NCBI GenBank assembly: GCA_036897485.1
Contig: JAYMTF010000862.1
Coordinates: 1 to 29,052, forward strand
DNA from: Pelargonium nanum
Taxonomy: Eukaryota > Streptophyta > Magnoliopsida > Geraniales > Geraniaceae
Length of the DNA: 29,052 nucleotides
Reading direction: 5' to 3'
Both the position numbers and the translations under genes were made by a program. Shown here one piece after another: positions 1 through 9,789 of the stretch (the stretch's first letter is position 1; each line of letters starts with the position of its first letter). The notes beneath the pieces were generated by a model, which ran no database searches, had not been told where the DNA came from, and worked only from the letters and a program-made list of their open reading frames with translations.

Positions 1-594
1 TAAACCTTAGATTTCAGACATTGCTAACATATGTTCCCCGCGTTTGAAACAGCCGTCAGTCCTAAGCTAACGCAATATATTTGTTGTCCTTCTCGCTTGA
101 GTATAATAAACTATGTACTCGCCAGTCAGTTGAGACACGTTGTTATTTGGTACAATGATGATTATCACCTAGTACAAATACAGCGAGTACACTCTCTCAC
201 GAACCACGTCATTAACTCCCAAAATTCCAAATCAAACCAAACAGCTTCTAGCGTATCACTCCGTGCCGCTGTCCCAATCTCGCACTATCACCGTACCTTT
301 CAACGATCACGCTATCCAACGGCTGCGATTGAAGTACCATCACAAAATTGACCTTGCGTTCACACTGTAAAAGGACACGTGGCGCCGCCAGGCACTGCCT
401 GAATCATCATCAGATCGAAACGAATTAACGGCTAAAAACAAAGGAGAACGTACTCCGTGTAGCACCTGAGTGTGGCAAGAAGAGTCTTCCGGGACACGCA
501 ATTCCCACAGTACAAAACCTCAGTCTCTCTCAACAATTTCTCTGTTTACCCCAAAATCATCGATTTTAACCTAATTCTCTATGATCTCCCGTTC
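1..594 (+). promoter_or_regulatory. NAC gene upstream region with ABRE/G-box
   Basis: Upstream region and probable 5' leader of the NAC gene. A perfect G-box CACGTG lies at 376-381 inside ACACGTGGC (375-383), the form called an ABA-responsive element in plants, and it runs directly into GCGCCGCC (382-389), a GC-rich motif resembling coupling elements. This arrangement suggests abscisic acid or stress control, but that is inference from motifs alone. No clear TATA box was assigned. The open frame from 31 to 351 has no recognisable homology and is probably chance. A short upstream ORF (581-613) overlaps the NAC start codon. Confidence 0.5.
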
Positions 595-3461
595 ATGGGA
601 GATCTCAGGCTGACGCCGTTCTCCTTGCCTCCCGGTTGCCGATTCTACCCCTCCGAGGACCATCTCCTCTGCTACTACCTCGCCGGCAAGAACGCCCCTC
701 CGACCTCCGATCATGACGCCGCCAATTTGCGCGGCTTCGACCTGATCGGCGAGCTCGATTTGTACGACTACGTTCCCTACGAGTTGCCGGACACTGCTTG
801 CTTCTCGTACGGCTACGGCGGGAGGAGGCGACACTGGTACTGCTACACGGTGCGGGATGGGAAGGAGAGAGTGGGGAGGAGGAGGGCCAAGGGTGGGTAT
901 TGGAAGAGGAGAGGGAGCGTGAGGAACGTGGTGGGTGTTGGAGGTAATGTCACCGTCGGGACGAGGACGCGATTCGTTTTTTATTTGGGGAATTCGGCCA
1001 AGTCGGCGGTCAAGACCGACTGGGTCATGTACGTGTATGCTCTTGTTGATCATGTTAAGGTAAATTTGGGATTTTCTTCTCTTTGTTTTTGGCATTAAAA
1101 TTTGAATGTATCTTCAAATTGCTATTGTTATGTTCTCAAATGTTGCTTTTCGTGTTTCAATTCAAGCTATGGTATTTGTTAGTTTTTATATGGGTAGCTG
1201 ATATTGATAAATAATCAAGAGGGTTTGGGTTTGGATTTTGAACTGAGAATTTAAGTTATTATATTATGGGTACAGTACTGGGATATGGATGTTTAGTGGG
1301 AAGCAGCTGAATGTTGCGGGTTCTAGTAAGCAGATATGAAAGGTTAGTCCTTAGGCTTAGTCTGGATTTTTGAGTAGTGAAAGGAAATGTCAAAGTTAAA
1401 AACATGTTATTGAAGAAATCCAATTTCATAGTACTTTTCCCGTCAACTTTTTTCAGGGTAGGAATGGAGGCTTTTAGATTGATTTTAATATTATCCTGGG
1501 TTGGGTTTTATGTTTAGCTGTCCACTTAATGAAACATATATAGAAGCTATGGGACTTATTTGAATGTTATATCTTTCATATTGACGTCTCAATTTTCTGT
1601 CTCTACTTGTATGGTTCTAGATGTTTTGTAGTAAAGTGTTTCTTTTGCAACATTCCTAATTAACTATGAATTTCATTCCAGCTAACTGAAGATCCTAATC
1701 CATAATTTGATAAATTTTGGTTGCTTATTGAAGCTGTTAGTGGACCTATATTTACTTCTATGTTTGAAATGATTCCACATCTGTAAGTTCTATTATAAGG
1801 AACTGCTATCAGGAGCATGAATGTTGAAATACTTATTTGTCTCAAACCCAACATCTCACTCCTCTCTCTTATATATAGAATATATCACTGTTGAGGGCTT
1901 ATTAGACTCAAACTTGTGTAACCATGTTGCTTGAGACAAACTGGGAGTAATCATTTGTAGGTTGTATTAGTAATAAAACATTTTTGCAGGACATGTTAAT
2001 CAATGCGTTGTTTAAGCTACAATCAAGTGTTTTATCTCAATCCACTCAGTTGACTTGTGTGTTATGTTGATCAAAAGGGTTCTACCATAACATCAATCAA
2101 GTGTTTTTCTCCCTAATCAATATGCTCCTGGGAGTAAATAAGTTAGCTGATAGACGTCTTCATTTTTTCTTTTTCTTTTTGTGATAGGAATGTGCAATAG
2201 CGTCAATGAAAAGAATAAGAAGAAACTATTGGAGTTTAGATTACTGTAATTTCTCACATTCTGTCCTGACATTTTCTCCACGTGCAGGCTTCGTTTGTCC
2301 TTTGTCGTGTGTTTGTCAAATCTCGTGTAGTACATAGTTTATCAGAACATGGTTTAAGTTCATGTGCTGAAGAAGGTTTTTCAGCAGTACGTCACGTTGG
2401 TATTCAGCATGATGGAATTGTAGCACCTGATATTGTGGAAGCTAAGATGAATGATGATGACTTGGCTGACAAGAAGAATGAAATCTCAAGATATCCGAGA
2501 CTGGTTAGCAAATTTGATGATAAGGTTTTGGCTGGACCAATTTCTGTTTCCAGCCTTCAGCTTCCAGGCATGCAGCCCAATGAGATGGTATTTAATTTTA
2601 TACATTAAAAAATTCTGCAACTTTAATCTTTTGTTACTTATTGAACATTACAGGTTCATAATATCTCTTTTCTACTGCACCATATTGATATACTGAAATC
2701 TGATTACAGAGTTTATATTTATACAACTGGCAATAAGCTTACCTCAATGTGATACAATGTCAATTTTTTTATATAATTAAAAGCAATAAATAGTTGCCAT
2801 ATAACAGGATTCCTCATGTATTAGTATTTAGTAACATCATTGGGAGGGAAAGAAACGAAAGTGGAATCTTTTGAGTATCTTCACATATTGCCCCCTATGC
2901 AATGCTTTTTATGTTGCAAGTCTTACTCACGAGCCCTTTTCCCTGAAGTGGGTACTCTTGATAAATAAAGCTGATTTTTTTTGTTCTCAATGTTATTTGG
3001 ACATGGATTTTATATGATTGTTTGTGCAAATGAGGAAAAAAAAACTTAGTTTTTGATTCTAGAGCAATACTAGAGATGATGATTGTTGGTTTGCTTTCTG
3101 TGGTGGGATGTGGTGTGAATATGAATAAACTAGACTTCACTTGGTGAAAATTTCATCTATAGGTACTTATTGCAAATATAAGATTTGGTAGAAATGAAAG
3201 TATAAATATATCCAGTTCATTTATACCTTGACAAAACTTCCCTTGTTAAGAAATCAAATACTCCAGTTACTTTTTTCATGTTACACATCAGTTACAAAAC
3301 ATAAAGGTGTTTTGCCTTGTGCGGTGCAGGTTACATCATCTGGGCTTATTGATAGGGGTGAAATGCGTGATGCTGAGTTGGTGGAGCAGTTACTATCCAT
3401 TTTAGAAGAAGATTTTATAGAGTTAGATGATCTTATCTGCCCACTTCAGGGCATTGATTGA
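595..3461 (+). CDS. NAC domain transcription factor, three exons
   Basis: NAC-family transcription factor (plant-specific, nuclear, DNA-binding). Coding exons are 595-1059, 2288-2587 and 3330-3461, all joined in phase 0 at GT..AG borders, giving 298 aa. The first in-frame ATG is at 595, just before subdomain A (LPPGCRFYPSEDHLLCYYL); the frame is open upstream of it but has no ATG. Subdomain B is around ELDLYDYVPYELP, C around HWYCYTVRDGKERVG and GGYWKRRG, D around FVFYLGN and KTDWVMYVYAL. Subdomain E (ASFVLCRVFVKS) opens exon 2, so the classic NAC-domain intron splits D/E. Oddities: the usual WKATG reads WKRRG and the usual MHEYRL reads MYVYAL, so DNA contact or dimer details may differ. The C-terminal half is acidic, ends in an LLSILEEDFIELDDL-like stretch suited to activation, and shows no transmembrane segment. 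Family call is secure; the orthologue is not assigned. Confidence 0.9.
1060..2287 (+). other. NAC gene intron 1
   Basis: GT (1060-1061) to AG (2286-2287) intron of 1228 bp, phase 0, T-rich before the acceptor. It interrupts the NAC domain between subdomains D and E. No transposon ends or coding relics were recognised inside it. Confidence 0.85.
2588..3329 (+). other. NAC gene intron 2
   Basis: GT (2588-2589) to AG (3328-3329) intron of 742 bp, phase 0. The reading frame continues as VTSSGLIDRGEM after the splice. If retained, the protein would stop after a few residues (frame VFNFIH then stop). Confidence 0.8.
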
Positions 3462-4671
3462 CCAGTTCTGGTTAAGCACTGGCTATTGGTTCAGGAAAGA
3501 GATGTGGACCGACATTGGAGCAATTGGTATTAATAGATAATTGGATATTCTTGGTTTACAGGTGAAATAATAGCCTGGAACAATTGTTTGCAAAGGGTAT
3601 AACAGCATACCTGAGGAGTGGAACGCCAACTTAGATAGGGGTTTTAATTATTACGATTACCGTCAGTTTTGGAGGCAGATATCATGATGGGATTCCTTCT
3701 CCAGATTAGGTAATTATATGAATATATGATGTTGTTTTTTATATTTTGGTCCAATTTGATGAAATGTTGAGCAATCTTGGTTTGGGCATGCAGATTTGAT
3801 ATGGTACCTTGTACCAGGTATTTTGCCCCGTGAAGAGAGATGATTTGTTTGTTGGGACAGATGATGCTTAAAACGCAAAGCAACATTGAGATTATTCTGT
3901 TTTCTAGTATGTCTGAATCTCCTTAGACATTGAGTAACATCATAACCTATGGGAGTGTAAATTTGTAATGACTTGAATCTTTACTTTCTTGGTTGATACA
4001 ACATTTCTACTTTCTGTAGTGCCTTGGTTGAAGGCGGAGTGATAACGAGTTGAGTTTTGTACGACTGGTTACTTTTTCTCTCCTATCGGGAATTTTTAGA
4101 TGTCATCTCTAGTTCTACATAAAATATAAAAAATAAAAAAATCTTTGAACCACAGTCGATATTTACTCATAGGTAGTAGATCAATCATTTTTGCTCGTAT
4201 TAATTCTGTTGAATAAATATATATTTAGTTGATCCGACATGATTAATCTTGTTTTCTTGTTAGTTTTAATACTATTACCAGATTCTCTCATTTGATCAAT
4301 TTGCATACTCTTATAATTATTTTCACCTTCAATATTGGCTAGTATGTGAGAGTATGTTTATTAATAATAGATTAATGTTTTTTATGTTTATTTTTTGTTT
4401 TAAATTTTATTTTATTAGCTATATTAGTTTTATAGTTTGTTTTCTCTCTTGGTGGAAGTCGTGATCTGTTTTCTCTTGTTGGAAGTTTAGTTTTGTTTTA
4501 CCGTGTTGCAAGTTTCGTTTTGTCTTCACTTGATTATGGGTGATATTTCGTATTTTGCTATTTGTGGATTTTTGTTTTGTTAGTAGGTGTGCAAATCAAG
4601 AGACATATACTTATGTTTTGTATAGGTTATCGCATTCTGACGCCACCAATGACCCAACCATTGTTATGGTG
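3462..4671. other. Downstream of NAC gene; AT-rich intergenic
   Basis: The first few hundred bases are probably NAC 3' UTR. Beyond about 4100 the sequence becomes strongly AT-rich. Short open frames here match no family I recognise. No RNA gene or transposon terminus was identified. Confidence 0.5.
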
Positions 4672-4755
4672 TTTCAGGATAAAATTCATGCAAATTTAGA
4701 ATATTTTTCAATTTCAGGATAAAATTCATGGAAATTTAGCATATTTTTTCAATTA
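4672..4755. repeat. Two-copy tandem duplication, 40-bp period
   Basis: The segment beginning TTTCAGGATAAAATTCATG occurs twice head to tail, offset by 40 bp, with few differences (for example CATGCAAATTTAGAA versus CATGGAAATTTAGCA). It is a local slippage-type duplication in AT-rich DNA. Confidence 0.8.
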
Positions 4756-5081
4756 TAATAAACTGTGTTCATTTTATAATTCATTGTAAGTACCTATGAG
4801 CTCCTTCAACACACTAACTAAGCAACCACACTAAATCTTATGTCTGAAAGATGGCACATATTGTATCAATTATCCACCAATACTCAATCCCACTAAAAAC
4901 ACAAAACTCAGAAGAGACATATTATACAAATTGGAACCAAAATGAACACAATCCTGCAAATCATCATAGTACAAATTTTTCCAACTAAATTGCAATGCAA
5001 AGTTCTTTTTTGTTTTCTTTCTCAAATATGGTAATGAATTCAAGAAACAATAAATGAATTAATGTATGGCAGAGACATAAC

Positions 5082-5256
5082 CTGTTGTTGAGAAAGATCT
5101 TGACAAAATATGACTGTTGTCCTCAAACACACCATGGTAAAAAATCACATAGTTGCCTTCTCCGGTGACCCGATCGCCGGAGAACCCATTGGTGCCGGCT
5201 TCGAGCTTTCTCAGAGTATAACAGTATCCCAAATGCAAAAGCAGCAAATGAAGCAT
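5082..5256 (-). pseudogene. Receptor-like kinase exon relic (kinase N-lobe start)
   Basis: On the minus strand the frame reads YTLRKLEAGTNGFSGDRV and then TGEGNYVIFYHGVFEDNS. This matches the start of the kinase domain of plant receptor-like Ser/Thr kinases (typically YTLRELEAATNGF...GEGGYG.VY.G.L.D). It is broken: the glycine-rich loop has lost its last Gly (GEGNYV), and after EDNS the expected valine/lysine strand is only recoverable in another frame, where KIFLNNR appears. The homology stops at a possible donor (AG/GTTATG, exon end about 5082), as a single exon would. No further kinase exons are nearby. Inference: a dead, displaced exon fragment, perhaps copied by a transposon. Confidence 0.7.
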
Positions 5257-5645
5257 TGAGGGTGTGTTTCAACTGACGTGGCTTTGAGTGCTGATGTGGC
5301 ACATACTGACCTGCTATAGCAAGCAGAAGGGGTGAAAATAAAAAATAAATTCAAATAAAACAATACCCTAATTCATGTTTAAACTTAAAATAATTGTCAA
5401 TTCAGTGGGGACAAAACTATTTAGCCATTAATAATATTAGTTACTTCAAGAAAAATAATTGTAAGTGTAATATTTGGTAACTACTAGTATATGTAGACAT
5501 TTGAGTATGAATTTTAATGTGGATGATTGGTAAATGCATTTTATTTGTTACGTAAAAAAATAAGTAACAAGTATTTTTAAGTTGCGTTTGATCGCATGAA
5601 TACAAAGTTGGATTAGATTTTAAAATTTATTATAATGTCTTTTTC
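5257..5645. other. AT-rich intergenic sequence
   Basis: Between the kinase relic and the SINE. No gene, RNA or transposon end was recognised. Confidence 0.4.
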
Positions 5646-5817
5646 AAAATTTGATAACTGCCCCCTAGGGGGTGGCGCAATGGTCAAGACACACATCTCC
5701 ACGTAGGAGGTCGTGGGTTCAAATCTCATTGCGTCGGGTGGAGTGGGTTTGGGTTAAAAGGGGAGAGCTACCACCTGTTGTGTAGCTTATTTAATTTGAA
5801 AAAAAAATTTGATAACT
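5646..5817 (+). mobile_element. tRNA-derived SINE, copy 1, with TSDs
   Basis: A SINE body of about 144 bp (5660-5803) flanked by perfect 14-bp target-site duplications AAAATTTGATAACT at 5646-5659 and 5804-5817. It carries an RNA polymerase III A box, TGGCGCAATGG (5673-5683), which fits the tRNA consensus fully, and a B box, GGTTCAAATCT (5716-5726), one or two bases from consensus. A tRNA-unrelated body (AAAAGGGGAGAGCTACC region) and a 3' A-run follow. The tRNA-like head is diverged and cannot fold as a working tRNA, so this is not a tRNA gene. A second copy of the same family lies on the minus strand at 9475-9610. Confidence 0.9.
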
Positions 5818-6766
5818 ACGATGAATTGAATTTTAAAATTTATTATGTGTTTTATATCATCATATTATGGATAAAAGAATTGAAGCGCCCACTTGGCGTA
5901 GTATGAATTTGATACATAAATATTTCTTATACTCAAATATCTACTTCAAAATTAGATAAAAAATTAAACCAAATTCTTTTTATCTAAACTCAAAAAATAA
6001 CTCACTAGATTCGATTTGAAGATTGATTCAAAAAAATTATTTCATATTTTTGTTTGATATTTTCTAAATTCATACATATTAAAAGTTTGTTTATATGTTC
6101 GTGTTGAGTTCGTATTGGTTCAAGTTAATTCATATTTGTTTGAAATTATTTTTTATACGCTCTAGTTTTAAATTGGAATTTTTTTTCTATTCATAGTTTT
6201 TTTTTTTTTTTGATGTGTGGGTGTTTTGCATTTTGGCCTTCTATTTGTTGACAAGTAAAACTTATATCTACATGCAAGAAAAATGAGTTGGAGTAAGAAC
6301 AATTAATTCGAGTTGAGTTCATATTAGCTTCACAATTATTTTTGATACTTTCTTTTCTTAAATTAAATATTCTCAATTCAAATGTTCTTTTGAAATTTTA
6401 CCTTCAATTTGTTTCTCTACTGAAGAGTCTTATACATACATGCATTGAAAAATGACTAAAAATAATATGTTGAGCAACTACCCATCGAGGGTAAATTTGT
6501 TCAAATTAGTAAAATGATAACAAATTTATTTCATTATCCGTCGATAAATCAAACAACATATTTGATTGTAATTCTTATCTAATGCTCTATCTATTGTGAT
6601 GTCAAACGTTGGAATGAATAACCGAGTATCCATTGAATTTCTTATCTATCATAAACTATTGTTGTTTTCCAATTCATCATCATTCAATTCAGACGATCAA
6701 ACGCAGCCTTACGTCAAAACTGAAGGAACTGGTTTTCAAGTGCCCAATCACTCAAATAGGCAGTGT
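5818..6766. other. AT-rich intergenic with poly(T) tracts
   Basis: Strongly AT-rich, with T-runs near 6180 and 6200. No coding homology, RNA gene or clear transposon end was seen. Confidence 0.4.
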
Positions 6767-6905
6767 ATTACGATCCTGAAAACTTATACTACCTACGAAG
6801 TAGTTCAAATGAAACATTTGGGGAGAGGGATGAGCTTTATTACAATCCTGAAAACTTATACTACCTACGAAGTAGTTCAAATGAAACTGAGAGGGATGAG
6901 CTTTA
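6767..6905. repeat. Two-copy tandem duplication, 72-bp period
   Basis: ATTAC(G/A)ATCCTGAAAACTT at 6767 recurs at 6839, and similarity continues through TACCTACGAAGTAGTTCAAA to GAGGGATGAGCTTTA. The second copy lacks a few bases after ATGAAAC. Near identity suggests a recent event. Each copy holds the small palindrome CTACCTACGAAGTAG (imperfect). Confidence 0.85.
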
Positions 6906-6944
6906 ACTATGACTTACATTCGAATGAGGATTAGTCGAGATGTG

Positions 6945-6948
<4 letters not shown>

Positions 6949-6980
<32 letters not shown>
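6949..6980. repeat. GA microsatellite
   Basis: An uninterrupted GA dinucleotide run of about 16 units, 440 bp beyond the mTERF stop codon, followed by AT-rich DNA. Probably polymorphic in length. Confidence 0.95.
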
Positions 6981-6985
<5 letters not shown>

Positions 6986-7424
6986 TGTATAATTTAAGAA
7001 TCTGTAATAGAGCTGGTTTTGCAAATTGAACATCCTCAAAACTGAATCAACTATTGCAAATAAGTTGGCTTGAATTGCCAACTTATAGTAGAGAATGAGA
7101 TAAAATTGAGTTGTTAAAATGAAAAATATAGTACAAAAAATCCAGCAGCAATATTCACACAATCAACTCATAGTTGAAATTCATGCAAAAAAACAACAAA
7201 ACTGAATTCAAAGCAACATTTTCCAGAAAATGAAGCTAGATCCAAATCCTCATATTCACAACACACACTAGAGCAGATTCAGCAGCCTATACCTAAATAT
7301 CAATACAATAAACTCATAATTGGTCCCTAAAGATGTTTTTATTTTAACAAGGCAGCTATCTTTCAAAACAATTAGTTGCATGGAAGAATTCAGAACAGTA
7401 CCATTTTTAAGCGGTTAACATTTT
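6981..7424. other. mTERF gene 3' flank
   Basis: AT-rich sequence downstream of the minus-strand mTERF gene, likely including its 3' UTR near 7424. Open frames here are low complexity and unsupported. Confidence 0.5.
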
Positions 7425-9119
7425 TCACTCCAAGTAAATCCGTTTCTTCAAATCTTCCCAAACTTCAAGGCCTCTAGGATGAGAAGTGACATACCAACTT
7501 ATGAATTCTTTATCTGAGGTTCCTAAAATCGTGGATATTGACAGCTTGGGATTCACTGCTTCTTCTTCTTTGAGCCATTTATACATTTCCATCCTTGACT
7601 TGACCCTCTGACTGCTCAAGCCAAGATATAATGGGAATTTTACTAGTGCTGATACGGGATAACCCAAACTGTTTACAAGATAGTCAATCTTTCTTTGAGT
7701 CAAATCCTTCGACCTCATAAGTAATTCAGGATCGCATCTAACCATCCGAGAAACATCCTTTCGATCCAACCCGGCTTTAACAAGTACATCAAATCTTTCT
7801 TGAAGATCCCTACACGAAAGCTTTGTGAATGCTCCTTTCCTACGGGACAAAATCTCATCAAGTTCCATCTCTAACAAAAACTTAGCCTTCCGTGTCTCAT
7901 CCATTATCTCCTCTTCTGATTTTGGTAATGGCTTAGGTTTTGATCCCAAACCCCAATTCATCAATTCATGTGGATTGTTCTTGATGTAACTACAGAGTTG
8001 TTGTTTTGAGACCTTTAATTCACACAGCAACCTAGCAGAACACCTCACCTGACATGAGCCCAACAAGAGAGGGTGGGAACGAACAAACTTCACAATCTCT
8101 TCACTTTCCATCCCGATTGAATTCAGGAATAAAACACTCCGCTTCAAATTTGAAACAAAATTTTCAACATGAATCTGTGGAAATTGCAGAAGCAACGAAT
8201 GTATCTGGTTCACTGTGCATCCAAATTTCAATAGGAACCCAATTAGCAAAAGGGTCCAATCCCCTGAACAATAAAAGAGAAGTCCTGGATGTCGATTGAT
8301 AAACTCACCCAACTCTTTGCTGCTAACTATCTTGCTGAATAAGCTTAAAAGTTCAAGAATCTGTCCCCATTTAAGAGAAGGGCTCTCTGACAAATGCCCA
8401 TCTATCCAATTAACTTCAAATCCCAAGCTCTTCAGTTTATCAAGTACCTTGACAAAGTCTGAATTTATATCACCAATTAAAAGAGTGGGACTAGAAACAG
8501 CAAGCATAGCCACAGTAGATCGGCTAAGCCCCAACTTTTCATGACCGACAAGCTTCGTGCGCAAAACCCCGTAATCATATCGAAAAATTTCCCTTGCTTC
8601 CAAATAAATCCTACCAATCTTATTACATGGAATACCATACCTACACAGAGTGTTGTAATTCTCCATTAGCAGGGGATCATCACTTAAAAACGTCATACCA
8701 CGCGGTAGAAGAGGGACATACTCTGAAGGTTTCAGACCCAAACTCTCAAAAAATGGTTCGAACTCATTAATAGGATGGTAGCGGAAAATTCGCCTCAAGG
8801 CCCTTGAAAAATCTCTCTCCTTATCATCAATATTTTTCACAAGATTTTCAACAAAAGCTGGAGAATTATAGCCCAATTTTTCTGCTTCTTGAAAGGTTAA
8901 GTCTCTAGTTAAATGCAAGTATTCTACTAATGCAGCTTTAGCTAGAGTCGTCCGGGCAGTAACAGCAGTTTTTCCGGTTTCAGCAGGAGCCATTTTCTTT
9001 CCATAGAACCTAGGGTTTTGGGTAATAACAGGAATAGAGCCAGTAATGCGGTTTTCAGCAGAATTGGAGAAAACCCATTTCAGAATTGATCGTATTCTAG
9101 GAATTTGTAAACGGGCCAT
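7425..9119 (-). CDS. mTERF family protein, probably mitochondrial
   Basis: Single-exon gene, 564 aa, of the plant mitochondrial transcription termination factor (mTERF) family: organelle-targeted helical-repeat nucleic-acid-binding proteins acting in transcription, intron splicing or other RNA metabolism. Residues 1-43 are rich in Arg, Ser and Asn with almost no acidic residues (MARLQIPRIRSILKWVFS), a typical presequence. Repeats of the mTERF type appear across about residues 100-540, with conserved proline-hydrophobic motifs such as SSPTLLIGDI, RHPGLLFYC, RSHPLLLGS, RCDPELLM and KFPLYLGLS. The tail KFPLYLGLSSQRVKSRMEMYKWL is characteristic. The start at 9119 gives the presequence; the next Met (residue 43) would remove it. 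Absence of introns is usual for many plant mTERFs. The layout resembles the Arabidopsis mTERF18/SHOT1-like group from memory, so mitochondrion is favoured over plastid, without proof. Confidence 0.9.
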   Translation of the reverse strand: MARLQIPRIRSILKWVFSNSAENRITGSIPVITQNPRFYGKKMAPAETGKTAVTARTTLAKAALVEYLHLTRDLTFQEAEKLGYNSPAFVENLVKNIDDKERDFSRALRRIFRYHPINEFEPFFESLGLKPSEYVPLLPRGMTFLSDDPLLMENYNTLCRYGIPCNKIGRIYLEAREIFRYDYGVLRTKLVGHEKLGLSRSTVAMLAVSSPTLLIGDINSDFVKVLDKLKSLGFEVNWIDGHLSESPSLKWGQILELLSLFSKIVSSKELGEFINRHPGLLFYCSGDWTLLLIGFLLKFGCTVNQIHSLLLQFPQIHVENFVSNLKRSVLFLNSIGMESEEIVKFVRSHPLLLGSCQVRCSARLLCELKVSKQQLCSYIKNNPHELMNWGLGSKPKPLPKSEEEIMDETRKAKFLLEMELDEILSRRKGAFTKLSCRDLQERFDVLVKAGLDRKDVSRMVRCDPELLMRSKDLTQRKIDYLVNSLGYPVSALVKFPLYLGLSSQRVKSRMEMYKWLKEEEAVNPKLSISTILGTSDKEFISWYVTSHPRGLEVWEDLKKRIYLE

Positions 9120-9452
9120 GACTAATCTGGTGGAGTTTGAGAAACATAGAACAAAAGCTGTAAACTTTCGACCCTAACTGTAATAGAAATCGAAGTGATA
9201 GGTTAAATTTTGTGTACCGTGGAAGTGGATGGTGACCGGTTTGGTGGTATGAGGGTGTTCAGAGCCTATTTTGTGTACATTTGACAAAATCACCGCCGCC
9301 CGCCGGTGGTCTCCGCCTGCTGCTGCCTCTTGCAGTTGCTCTGTTGGGAGTGATGTGAAGACCACAAAGTGTTAGCAGTAATCCATAATTCCAGCATTTT
9401 ATGTATTAGTTGAGTCAGTGGTTTAGTGGACTCTAATTGCATTCTGATTATA
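9120..9452. other. mTERF 5' flank
   Basis: Upstream region of the minus-strand mTERF gene; its promoter should lie here. A GC-richer patch at 9290-9350 (CACCGCCGCCCGCC) may belong to the leader or promoter. The minus-strand open frame 9174-9365 has no recognised homology. No other feature was seen. Confidence 0.4.
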
Positions 9453-9461
9453 TGTTAGTGG

Positions 9462-9623
9462 CAGTTAATTACTTTTTTTTTTTTTTTAAGTTGAGCTACA
9501 CAACCGGGGGTAGCTCTCCCCTTTTAACTCAAACCCCATCCCACTCGATGCAATGAGATTTGAACCCACGACATCCTACGTGGAGATGTGTGTCTTGATC
9601 ATTAGGATGACAGTTAATTACTT
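9462..9623 (-). mobile_element. tRNA-derived SINE, copy 2, inside Copia LTR
   Basis: Same family as the SINE at 5660-5803, in opposite orientation. The body spans about 9475-9610 and the poly(A) tail shows as the T-run at 9473-9487. Perfect 13-bp duplications CAGTTAATTACTT flank it at 9462-9474 and 9611-9623. The B box is GGTTCAAATCT on the minus strand; the 5' end is shorter and altered in the A box (CCTAATGATCAAGAC versus GCGCAATGGTCAAGAC in copy 1). It splits the candidate Copia LTR, so it inserted later than the LTR element. Confidence 0.9.
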
Positions 9624-9775
9624 AATTGTGGCTCAAGAATAGGAGTTAGTTGAGTTCTTTTCTCTCTAAATAGCATGCTTGTTATCAATTTTTGTAAGTG
9701 AAAAGTATCATAAATGCAGTAACATCCATTTGCTCTTCTATACTATATTTTGTTGTCTCTGCCAGTTGCCTACAA

Positions 9776-9788
9776 TGGTATCAGAGCC
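9776..9788 (+). other. Retrotransposon primer-binding site (tRNA-iMet)
   Basis: TGGTATCAGAGCC is the standard minus-strand priming site of plant Copia elements, complementary to the initiator methionine tRNA 3' end. It lies one base after the CA that ends the putative LTR. Confidence 0.85.
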
Positions 9789-9789
9789 G

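Noticed and set aside
571..1095. 174-aa minus-strand open frame opposite NAC exon 1
   Set aside because: Proline/arginine-rich antisense shadow of the GC-rich NAC exon; the plus strand has a clear NAC domain.
4540..4722. 60-aa open frame
   Set aside because: No homology, overlaps the AT-rich 40-bp tandem duplication.
5660..5735. A tRNA gene, because of A and B boxes
   Set aside because: No cloverleaf can be drawn: no acceptor stem pairing or anticodon arm. The poly(A) tail, TSDs and second copy show it is a SINE.
8054..8544. Two plus-strand open frames inside the mTERF gene
   Set aside because: Antisense shadows of a 564-aa conserved frame; no homology recognised.
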